This document shows positions 1 to 12,100 of a stretch of DNA of 64,000 bases, piece by piece. The notes beneath the pieces were generated by a model. It ran no database searches. It worked only from the letters and a program-made list of their open reading frames with translations, and was not told the DNA's origin. The position numbers and the translations under genes were made by a program. The stretch spans positions 14,227,755 through 14,291,754 of the forward strand of contig OV121091.1 in the NCBI GenBank assembly GCA_921293015.1, read 5' to 3'. Source of the DNA: Phorcus lineatus (Eukaryota > Mollusca > Gastropoda > Trochida > Trochidae). Positions within the stretch are counted from its first letter, which is position 1; every line of letters starts with the position of its first letter.

Positions 1-1832
1 TCATAATGTTGCGTAGTTGTGACGTCACAATGTTAGCACCGCCATACAGTTTCGGCAATCATTCTTGATTACTGAGGTCAAGTAATAAAAAGTTTACTAA
101 ACTTCCTTCTCCAATCTAATACTATTTTTTATCAAACTCGTTAATGATTTGGAATCGAACTCGCTTTTGCTCGTTTGGTACTTAATCATTTACTCATTTG
201 ATAAAAATTGTATTAAATGGAAGGTCGTTTAGTATCCTTTATGACTGTTGTCTCGTTCAATATCTCACGGTCTGACCCCCATTTAATATGCATTGAACTT
301 CAATGCTGCTTGAATATTTAAGTAAGCAAGACATACATTTCCGTCCTTTTACTGCCAGTTATGTTTAAAGATCGACTGAAATGACCCATGGCAACTTTCG
401 TGATTCATAAAATACGTATTCTAATTTGCCAGTGACATGAGTTTAAATTTTCGAAATCGGCCTATAAACAACTTTAATACGGCTTTTTCCAATCACCAGC
501 TAATTAGCACCAGTGAACAGAACTGAACTGGCCCGTGGTCACTGAGGCGTGTCCAGCCGCGTGTCCTGCCGCGTGACGTGCTAGTCGGCGGAAGTATAAC
601 CTCCTTAATGAAGAAACAACAGGAAATCTCACATTCTAAACAACTGTTTAAACATATCTAAAGTCATCCAAGCAACTCAAACCTCCGGTGAATTGATGTT
701 AAATATATCTTTAATTATTTGTATTGTTCCAAGCGAAAGACGGTGTTTAAATGTGATGCTATGCGCACTATCCCATAGCATGTAACATCAATTACGACGT
801 CTGCCAAATGTTGTCACAACAATCAGATTGGTTTATATAGTCTTTTTTTTTATGACACACAGGTGGCCGTTATATAATCCTATCGCATTCAATTTCAATT
901 CTTGATTTAATGGTCTCTAATTATACCTTTTGAATTTTAACGCCTTGGACCAACCAAGCGGAATATATGTCCTGTCATAATGGCGTAATCTTGGCATTCG
1001 ACTGCTACTTAGTTTCTGGTCACGGCGTCCAGTCATTTTGAACCAATGAACTTGTAGAATATATATCCAACCAATAAATTAAGAGAAGGAGATTTGGCTC
1101 ATGCACTTCTACGGACGATGACACACATTTAAAAAAGTACATCGTGAATAACGGGTACTAACATTCTTTAGGATTACATAGGATGTTTCTAACGCTTGCG
1201 CCAGGTATGTTTTTATGTCATTGATTGTTAAATTCAAAGACAGAGATATTGCAACACGGTGTGAGATGTAATACTAGCTAACAATATAATATACGTTAGT
1301 TAAATACAAACGAATCATCCATTAAATACTAAGTTGTCATAAAGTGAAGTGAAACAAAATTATTTTTTCTACAGTAAACATTAAAAAAGTTTTTACATTC
1401 TCTCCCGTTTATTACAAAAACCTTCATTTTTTCGAGACAATTTAGAACTTCATATCGATAATAAATGTTGTAACACTACGCGATATCGCATAGTAATGGA
1501 TCTCTCACCGATCAAGTTCTTAACCTTTTTGATATAAACCCACCCAAGAAAACCGCGTCCAAGGATTGTCACAGTCCAATCAAAATGGATTTGACGACTA
1601 AGAGGGAAAGTTGATATAATGAAGCAGTTACATATCGTATTTTGGAATTCTTTCGGTCATGCTATTGCCTCTATTTTGCTTTTGAATTAGCTTAAAAATA
1701 CAGAGAAAATCAAAGGGCTGGACTTTCAGCTGACAACTAGCACGTCACACACTGGGCGTGGCTTCGAGTCATGCTTCGGTGATTTTGTCTAAGCGTTCGC
1801 CAGGCTCATTAGGCGGTCATCCAAAACAGGGG
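1..1832. other. Upstream intergenic DNA, no gene seen
   Basis: No open reading frame of note and no recognisable RNA gene. A TGACGTCA palindrome (CRE-like) lies at 20-27, and a small GC-richer patch sits near 530-590. The segment ends at the TATA box of gene 1. Distal regulatory elements cannot be recognised from sequence alone. Confidence 0.5.
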
Positions 1833-1840
1833 TATAAAAG
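1833..1840 (+). promoter_or_regulatory. TATA box of EGF-ZP gene 1
   Basis: TATAAAAG in a locally GC-richer context, about 290 bp upstream of the gene 1 start codon. A start site near 1862 would give a short non-coding first exon ending at a GTGAAG donor (GT at 1904-1905), which would splice to the TTTTAACAG acceptor ending at 2115, 13 bases before the ATG. The box is seen directly; the start site and UTR intron are inferred. Confidence 0.55.
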
Positions 1841-2128
1841 GTCTCCTAGTGGTCGAATTAAAGCGTATATTTTCTCATTTTTTGGCTCTATTGATTCTTA
1901 AAGGTGAAGCGACTACAGATAATAATTTGTAATAATCACAATTATGCGTTACGTTTCCTCTTTAAGGTTATGGTTTTAAGTTAGCATGGTAGCTTAACGT
2001 GTTTAGACATGTCGATAGATAAATCGTGTTTGGTGTTTAATAAAAAACCCAGTTGACATAATTTTGATGCACTGTGAGGATTTTAAATAAACGTCTATGT
2101 TTTTTGTTTTAACAGTCATACTGCAAAG

Positions 2129-5100
2129 ATGACGTCATACGTATTGATCTTGATGGGCCTGGTGTTGACTCTTCATACGATCAGTGAGTTTAATAAATAT
2201 CTCAAACAAATGATTTCAATAAAGACTAATCTTGACAAACATCATCTATCCAAAAAACTCCTTTCATTTTGGAAAGGCTACATTTGCACAAAAAACTGGA
2301 CCTCTTTACACAATTTAAGTATAAAAAATGACTCCATCTTTTTACGATGATAAGTAAGTAAATATCAAAAGCTGCACACATTACTAGACTGGGAATCATA
2401 AGTGGATTGGACCAAAAACTTGTTTTGTAAAGCCGCAAGGGAAATGGGGGTTTAGGGTTTTAGGAGACTACCAATACGCCCGTGGCCATTTTGATAAGTG
2501 TTATATAAACACTAAAAGCAAAATTAAAGGAAAGATCTAGAAACATTCGCTGATAAAAAAAACGCTGAAAAATGAGGAAACGTCTTAGATTATATTTATA
2601 ATAGCAGTAAGAAAGTCTTGAGTGTGTGAAAGTGTTATTGTTGGATTGGTTGTATAACGTATAACCATGATTTATCATTTCAGCTTGTCAACTGACATTC
2701 AATTGTCATCGAAAGGGCCAGAATTGTCTGAGTGGTGGTACTTGTACAACAAACGGAACGTGCGAATGTGCTGATGGTCGGGAAGGTTTCAACTGTGATA
2801 TATCAACAGGTAAGTTAATCATCAGGTCGAATCCCAAAATGTACAATGTTTGTAACTTTTGAAGAATTCGATTTTGTATTCCGTATTTCGATAATTTGAC
2901 GAAACAAGTTAGGAGAAAACTATGTATTGCTTTGTGAAAATGGAATGCTTCTTAATTTGGTATAAATCCTGATGTTTTGCGTAATGCAATAATTGACACT
3001 GTAGCTACTTATGCCTTGCGAGTTAAATTGCATTAATCTGGTAGTGTTACTCGAGCTGGTGGTCGACGTATACTACTGCTTAAAAGATGGTGAAGATAAA
3101 AGGGAGACAATCTCATTAAAATCAGTTCTCTTACGGAGCCGTCATCAGATCAAGAAACTTAGGTAGGTGAGCTACAAGGGACAAGTTTCGAACTGATTTA
3201 AATGAGATTGAGAGGGAGAGGGATGTCAGGCACCCAACAGTCATGTCAATGATTAGTGGCCACTTATGCCTCGCGAGATCAATTGCATCTTTCTGGTAGT
3301 GTTACTCGAGCCAGTATTGGACTGCTTAAAAGATGGTGAAGACCAGAAGGAGACAATCTCATTTAAATCAGTTCTCCTACGGAGCCGTGATCAGATCAAG
3401 AAACGTAGCGAGGTTCGAGGGACAAGTTTTGAACTGATTTTAATGAGATTGAGAGGGAGAGGAATGTCAGGCATCCAACAGTCATGTCAATGATTAGTGC
3501 TATGTTGTTTGTTGTCTGGTTGTCGTTAACTGATGCAGAATTCGAGTCTTCTGATTCCCCCGAAAGATGAGGATTAAAATGAAGATATACAAAAAACAAA
3601 TATGTTATATTTACATGGTCTTTGTTTTTCATATAGTCTTTATTATTTTACTTAACACCAAGTACTTCGTTATTCATTGTTTGAACTGTTCATCTGCATT
3701 CATCAAGTATTCTTCAAGTATTCTGTTTGGGTACAAGATTTATAGTTACGTACATACACTGGCAATACACGTAAAGGTAATACACCTTTGATATAAATAT
3801 GGGTCAAAAGGGCATATATTGTCGAAAACAACAGTTTAAAAGACACCCTAAATTAACGACCATGCATCTTTTGATTTTGAAAAGTACAGGCGAGACCAAA
3901 ACCACTAGCTTTTTTGATACTCTTCCTTCCAAGACTTGTCAAATTCGAAATGTTTCGTCAATTTAATAGCTAAGCAAGTTTGCACCTCGGAACCTCAAAA
4001 TATACCGATAAATCAAGAGCAAGTACCTGAAGCACCCCTAACCCTTAGTAAGAAAATATTATATTAAATTTTTTGAAGTGCAAAGGTATATCACTTTCTG
4101 TGATACTAGCACGTAGCTTTTGAGATAAGCTCTGGACAACATGATTTTTCAGTACATTACGTCATTGTGATTAAATTTTCAAATTTCATATGTTTCAGCC
4201 GAAAAAAATGGTGATCAAACAGTATGTGGTTGTCAAAACGATGGAGTTTGTATGGTTGGTGACGCATGCAAATGCACAGAAACACACTATGGACCAAAAT
4301 GTGAATTCAAAAGAGGTAAGTGAGCTACATAAACCTATATCGCTATCTGAAATCTCAAGGGTTTTTTTCTGAAATCATACCAAAAGAATGTAATTAGGCT
4401 CTTTTGTTAAAACCGACGCATTCCTAGAAATGAATGTTTCAAAATATTGCATCCTACTATTATTCTCCAAGCGGTTTGCCAAAGTCTGTTTTGTTACCAG
4501 TTAAGAACAGACCATCCCTTTTGTGGCAGGGTGGGATAAAACCATATGTACATGTATCTATGGCTGAATTCGTAAAGGGTTTAACAATTACCATCTAGGT
4601 CCCGGGTTCGAATCCCGCTGGAGATGATCTCATAATTACTTCTGTTACATTTTGCGACCAACGTTGGGTGGGCAAACTCCCTCATTCTCACAACACCCTC
4701 CTTCAAGCACGTCGGACTGAAAAAGGGTTTGAGTCGAGGACGAATTACTTTGTGAAGAGGCGTTTTGATATCGTTTGCGATATAACAATCCCTACTGGTT
4801 TCGGTCACAGGGATATCTCTTTGGCTTAATAGGTAAAGTGTCTGACTGTCACCCGTAGGTTCTGGATTCGAATCCCAGTGATCTCCCAGTCACATCTGTT
4901 ACACTTTAACCTAGCACACTTTGTAATATCTCTGCCTTTCAAAATCATGGACGCGATTATATTTCAAGCAGTTCCTTGATCCTAGTTACAGTTTTTGAAA
5001 GATTGGCCGGAGGCTTTTTGATTGCCGAATGGAAGGTCAGAACATACAACAACATGGGCAAATCTCAGACCGAATGGTTAGCAACCCCGATTGATCGAGT

Positions 5101-6071
5101 TTATATCTCGGAACTTCTTTCCTCGAATGACTTTCGATTTGTGATACATTTTTTAACTAGTACGATCATAGGTAATACGTTTGTACCAATCTCATTAATG
5201 TATACCACGAGTTGCTACAAACAAGAGTACATCACAAAGTCAAAGTGAGAGATTTAAACGATTTTATCCTTTTGCTATCAAAAGAAAAGGGGCATTATTG
5301 GATGAATAATATAACTGCGTCATGTTATACCATTTTTTTTGCTTCAGTTCATACGACATTGACTGAAATGTTATAAAGATTTTCACTTTTTAAAAATTGT
5401 CTTCATGGTATTGAAAAGAAAATGAATTTGTTCATCTTATTAGCAAATATAAGTACCAAAGCGTGTACATTTTAACACATATATGTATTGTACTACAGGC
5501 CTGTGGCCTTTCAGTACCGGAAATAAATTGAAATTAAATTGAGATATTGGTGTCTTCACTTTATCAACTATAGAATTTTAATAAAATTACGATATCAGAT
5601 TGTGACTGTCGTAGTTCAGTACCTCTAAAAAATTCTTCCCCTAGAACAAGTAAAGAACACACATTTTGCGATGATGGAACCATTTTTATGATCATTATCG
5701 CAAGTTAAATACATATGATTAAATAATTGTTTTTTTCAGACGAGATCTTGTGTTTTGGGAACAGGAAAATAATTTTCATTTACCCTGTTGGTTTAACCGG
5801 TGGCGAGGTGTTCATCTCTGGCAAGAGAGATTCGTGCAAGTTTATCAAAATGACAGATGCAACGGATACGACAGATTTTAGTGACGGAATGAAAAGTGAT
5901 GATGCCAGAGGTGGATATGTTCTTACTGTCATGGATGTTGATGAAAACTGTGGAAATATTACCGAAACTACAAACGTAAGTTTTTGATCAAGAATAAGAG
6001 ACGAACAAATCCCCTTACATATTAAGATTATGAATCCTCGTCACTTTCATTCAAATCATAAATATTTTAAG

Positions 6072-6103
<32 letters not shown>

Positions 6104-9100
6104 AAAGAAAAATTCACAAACACTACTCTCAGGTATATATAGATAAAATAATGTTATTGTAGAATCAGGTACATATTCACATTCACAAATGTGAATGTGA
6201 ATATGTACCTGATTCTACAATAACATTATTTTATCTATATATATATATATATATATATTTGAAAATAAAATACTTCAGACGACACTTGCTGTAGATATCA
6301 TTTTAATGATGACTGGATGCGTCGCATTTCGACTTGATAACAAGTCTTTTCAACAGTGTTGAAATCTGGAGTCTGGAAACACTGTTGAAAAGACTTGTTA
6401 TCTAGTTATCCACTGAGGAGCATTTCTAAGATCAAAATGCAGGAGACTTGTGTGTTATGTTGGAACTTCTATTTTAGGATATTGTCATATCATTTAAAGT
6501 ATTTTATCTTTTATTCAGGATGACGTTTCCAAAATTATTTACTCCAGATTTGTTAATGTTGAGTTTGATAGACTCATCATTACGTCTCTTGATGTTATTT
6601 TGGAAGCAAAATGTGAAAAGTCCACGGAAGATGATATTCCGATAGAAGGAATTATTGTCCAAACCAATATTAGTGCGTAAGTATTTTGAAATATTTCGCA
6701 TGAATTATATAAATTTTCATATAAAGTTACAATGAAAGAATATGATCAATTACAAAGCTCGCGGTTTTGGATGTCTTAAAGCTGATGACGTCACAATATT
6801 ATGACGTCAATTTACTAAAACTTTTTTGTAGAGTTTTACTTTAAATTGATTTTTTCGACGTAATTAGAATTTCTTTTGGGTCGTTTTCAAGGAGACAAAA
6901 CTCACATTACTCTTTTCACTGACCGTTAACACCTTATCTTGAGCAAAATGAAACTAAGGATTTCACAACCAGGTTGATAATTACAAACATTTATCTCTTG
7001 AAGAATAAATGTATTACCAATGATCAGCTTAGGAAAGTCTTCGTGTAACAATACGAGCTATTGACGGTTTACCAAAGAATAACTCATACTGAATAAGTAT
7101 CGTTCAATATAATTCACACTTGTGCCACTTGGCGAGGGATATGAACGACTTTGTCTGCTCTTTGCCTTGAATGTGTTAACAGTTATTATTTGTCAAAAAT
7201 TTTGTTATTTGAGTAAATATAAATGAGGAAAAATAACTAGCGACTCAATGAATGTGGATAACAGTCATAAATTTGGGATAAACTTTTTCGTGAACTTATA
7301 AATAGTTCCCCAAAAAAATCATCTATCAAATAAATAATACAAAGAAAAATATCTTTCCTTGGCAAGTTTAACATTTATGATCATTTCTTTTATAGTCAAA
7401 ACTATCAACAAAGAGAGACAGTCAACAAATATGAGCCTTTGCAATTTGCTGCGAAAGTTGACAACGCAGATATTGGAGACACCGTGGTAGAGGTTGGAAC
7501 TGACATCAAACTCGAGTTCACCATACCAGAAGATACGGGTTAGTTACAAATTTATCATTGACCTCCTAGGGGTGACTTGAAATACTCATCATCTTGTTTT
7601 TGTGCCTGTCTTTGTTTCAACATACACCTCTGGAAATATCCATCAAGGATTACGGGCCTTATTTCTATCCAATCAGAAACCGTCTTACATTTTGTTGTAA
7701 TATAAATTAAATCTGTCTTACAACAGATCGACTAGGTTTACTGCTGGTAAGGGGAACGGGCATTCTCTTCGAACAGAAGTAACTCCGTTGTAAATTTCTA
7801 TAAACCTCTGTTCTAATACAAGTGTTTCACTGTCTAGAATTGTAGAAATCTGATTGGATGGAATCACAGTATGTTGTGCCATCAGCGACACTGTTTTAAA
7901 AACAGTTTGTCGTTTTTTATTGCTAACTGAATGAAAAGAATCAACTGATTTACAAATTCATTTATCTAACGTCACGTGCTTTGGAAAATGATAATTAACA
8001 TTCAGGTAGAATCGATGTTTTGTTTTGGAAAAAGTTAGTAGACTAACAATAATAATTACCGATCTACAATTAATATGAAACTTTATAAAGAATCGGCTGT
8101 AAAACGTTGCAGATGACATTTTGTAGGAGTTAATATTTAAGCCACCAATGTTGTGAGTTTGTGATTTCGAGTCATTCTGATGTACGGAATGAGATATTCT
8201 TGTCTATACTTTATAACTTTTAATATTGATCGTTTTCAATTTGCTCTATTAAAAGAACCTCGGTTATCGTAAACCAAAACAATTTACAAAAAAAATGGAA
8301 ATGCATTATGATATTAATCCTTATATATGCATGTATAATACATTATTATCATTTCAAAATTCATATCTTAAACCATACATGTATTTCATTATGAGATTGT
8401 AAGTTTAAACTTACAATTGACGCTCGTGTTGGTATTGTCTCCTCCTATTTGTCCATGTCTCAGATAAAAATAATACTTGGTTTTTGTATTACCTGAGGTG
8501 CAAATGCTCTTTTCTACAACATTATCGGCTGTAAATAGTAAACAAGGCGAGAACCTATCAGCAAATGAATTTGCAACATTCTAAGAGAGATATTTAATTT
8601 ACGAATGAGACAACCGACCAAATTCTCAGAACTGCAATATCGCTATGCGATGCTCGCACGTTTCACCGCAATGCATAGCCACAATAGTGTTGCGGTCTTT
8701 CTCCCTGCAATGATACTAGCAGCCGCGATATAAGTGAAATAATCTTGAAAGCGGCTTTAAACACCCACTCACCTCACCTCACCTCACCTCAGCAATATCG
8801 CGGGTTAATGTTTGAATTCTATTTAGTTTATTTTGGTTTACAGTGAATTTTGATACATAGATTTGACCTGTTAACCAACCTAGCCATTAAATAAATTTTT
8901 ACTTTATATTATTTTCAAGTAAAAGTGTTAAGCAGAAAGATAATGCATTGCTAATTTATAAATTTTGTGCAGAAACAATGTTTCAAATAATGCGATCGCT
9001 AAAAGTTTTTCCAATATCCTAATAATTACTTAATATTATTATAACAGGTAAGCTTTTGGAATTTATGCTCTAAGTTTTGTTTGTTTATACATACATTAAA

Positions 9101-12100
9101 TATTACATCATTGATAACCGTTTTGGCAACATTATTTCACGTTTTAAGTTATATTTTTTAGTCATTAACTTACACATTTCTTCACATCTATTTTATAAAT
9201 TGAATAAAAACATATATGAAAATTCCGTGTGTTTTCTGTATCAATTGAAAAAATGGTGTTTTTCAGGTTATGAAACTCTCATCATCACTTCATTAACTGC
9301 CGAAGCACCAACCGATGCATCAGTTAAAATTGATTTAGTCACTGATAGGTAAGTCAAGAGCACATAATTTTGTTAAAAAGTGCCTCAGTCTAATTAAAAT
9401 CTATCTCGAGGAAGTGATAAATAAAGAATTGACTCAAGCTGGATTCGAACGCATTCTGTCAGTTTTTTCCCCTTCACGACGGTCTGAAAACGGCTTCATT
9501 GCTCACACGTTCTGACGTAATGCCACAGCTAATAACAAACACTTCAGCAAAAGCTATATGTGTCAGTATCTAGGGGCAAGTAACTCATGTTTTCCATTCC
9601 TTATACTTGGTCGTCCTTCTTTTAAACGCGATGATTTGTTTTGTCCGTTAATGGGTATTTTTTTCCCAGACCGTTATTGAGGGGTCAACCCCTGATAGAC
9701 CGAATTCAAATCAGTCAATGGAGTCAATTCCTTCATTGTTATTCCGCGGAACAAGTTCTATTTTAACCAGTAGGTGGTGCCAGTTTTCTTTGCTTTGGCA
9801 TCATAGATTCAAAGGTTCAGTTTTCAAAATTCAAGTTCCCTCAATATTAAAATGAAACTTAAATAATAAAAAAAAATTTTCACTTATAAGAACTTGACGT
9901 GAACAATGTATGTTTAACGTCGGTTATTATTTAAAAATTTTCCAAGTTTTCAAGACCACTGGTCACTTCAATGAGCTGCAAAAAAGAACTATTTAGTTTT
10001 GAGGTTTTGATATAAGACTATGTTATTTTACATTTAACCATCACTTCTGAAGTGAATTAAATTATTCTGAATGATATTCTGAAGACATTGCAAATTACAT
10101 ATATGCACAAATATTGGCTAGAAGATTTACCATGCTGCCATACAGTACACACGTAAATATGCCATGGTTGGCTCTGTTAAACGTAACCTCTTGAAAGATA
10201 TATGCACGCGTGCACTTATGAAATCAAACTGTCGCCTTTCGAAGCAAACACTGGATATTGTTTGCTTGACAAAGATGTTATGTATTTGTTGCCGAATGAG
10301 ACTTTAACTGCGTTTCAATTACCTCACAAAAATAGTTAGTAAGTTTAATTATTCGCATCCTGCTTCATCAGCATAATTGAATCCGCTGATGGAGCTCCTT
10401 CCATATACCCTGATCTCCTTCGAGCCAATTTCCTCTGCGCGGCTTGATGTTCCTGGCTTTGCTCACCTGTTATTGTTTCAGCCAATGAAATGTCGTTATC
10501 CAAGGAGCTTGACGCTACTCTTTTGAACTTAACGGAATTTTCCATCCGTGTTGCGCCGCTGTTGCTGGATGCGAGTTGTCTCATTAGCTGGTTAGATAGC
10601 TAGCGATACGAGGGATTTGGCTGGAATGAGATCAGGGTATTTGGAAGGAGCTCGATTCTATTACGCTGATGAAACAGGATGACTTATTCGAATTCATAAG
10701 TTTACTTATTCGAATTCATTAACTTACTCATTCAGGCAACTATTTAGAAGAGTTCTAATTCGATTTAGGAAGCTTCCTTAATCGATTAGAATTAGTAAGC
10801 TTACTACATGTAAATGAATAAGTACGCAAAATATATTAGTGTGCTTACTAAATCGAACGGACTACCGTCACGATACATAAATAACTATTTTTTCTAAAAT
10901 GTGGCAATTTATGTATGTTATTCTGATTTGCAGTTGTGCCGCTGCTGATTCGTCATCTATATTGGTTTCTATTGAGAAGTCGACGGATAACCGAACCGTG
11001 ACCGCTACGCTCAAAGCGTTTGTTTTCGTCGACCATGATAACCTTAAAATCACAGGCAGTGCACGGATTTGTAAAACTGGCGACGACCGGTGCACAGAGG
11101 TCAGTTGATGTAATATTTATTTTGCGTTATGCAATTGTTGACATCAGTTGAACTGGATGTGAGTCAACTGTTTTTTATTATATGAATGGATTATGTCCGT
11201 CTTTCTGATTGGCCTACTAGGTCACATGCAATGACGTCAAGCGATGTCAACCTGTGTGGATCGCGAGAGGTTGATATAACACTCCAAACACCTCTGGTGG
11301 ATAAAATTGATTTCGAAAATCCCGTTCTACCGGAAATACCAGAAAAATGGTATTTCAAGACCTAATTCATATAATAAAAAAATTATAGACTTCAGACTCG
11401 GTTGATCCAATGATTTATCGACCTTTGACATTTGATATTCACCTCAGCTTTGCCTCTGTAAATATCACATGTCCAAGGTCGAGAAATCATTGGATCAATC
11501 TCACTTGAAGTCAATAATTGTTTAATATCGACCTCTGGAAATTCCACCGTTGCGATGTACGGAGTGGATATAAATTTCCGACGTCGATAAATTATTTGAA
11601 TCAATGATAACTAAGTCAATAAATTTTTGATTATATGTTTTAGCAAGTTTATTGTATCTAAACATTCTTTTAAACTCTATAGCATGTCAAAGACAACATA
11701 CATTGCGATTACTGCCAAGGGAAACAACTCTAAACAACACTCCTCTCATGGATGATCTATTTTAAGCTGTAGGTCATTTGATTGATGTGTCGCGCTTTGC
11801 GTGACGTCAGTATAACGTTTGGTCATTGTCGTTGAGTATCTGTCTTGGCAAATCAGAAAACAAAACACTCCTTCAACATATAATAAAATGATATTTTATA
11901 TCTATCATTTTTATCTCTAAAAATATTCAGTCATTAAATAAAGTTTCCTCATCTGTAAGGGAAATTGACAACATATATGAGATAAATGACCAGAATGTTT
12001 TTCGTTCACCAATAGGGCTGAATAATTTCAATTGCGCAACCTCGATCAGCTATCTGCATTTCTAGACCGAGAAACGATCGTATTAAGACAGAGGTTAGTA

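Noticed and set aside
4808-4890. A tRNA gene with GTC anticodon
   Set aside because: Box A and box B are recognisable but the acceptor stem does not pair and a related head lies just upstream; a SINE fits better.
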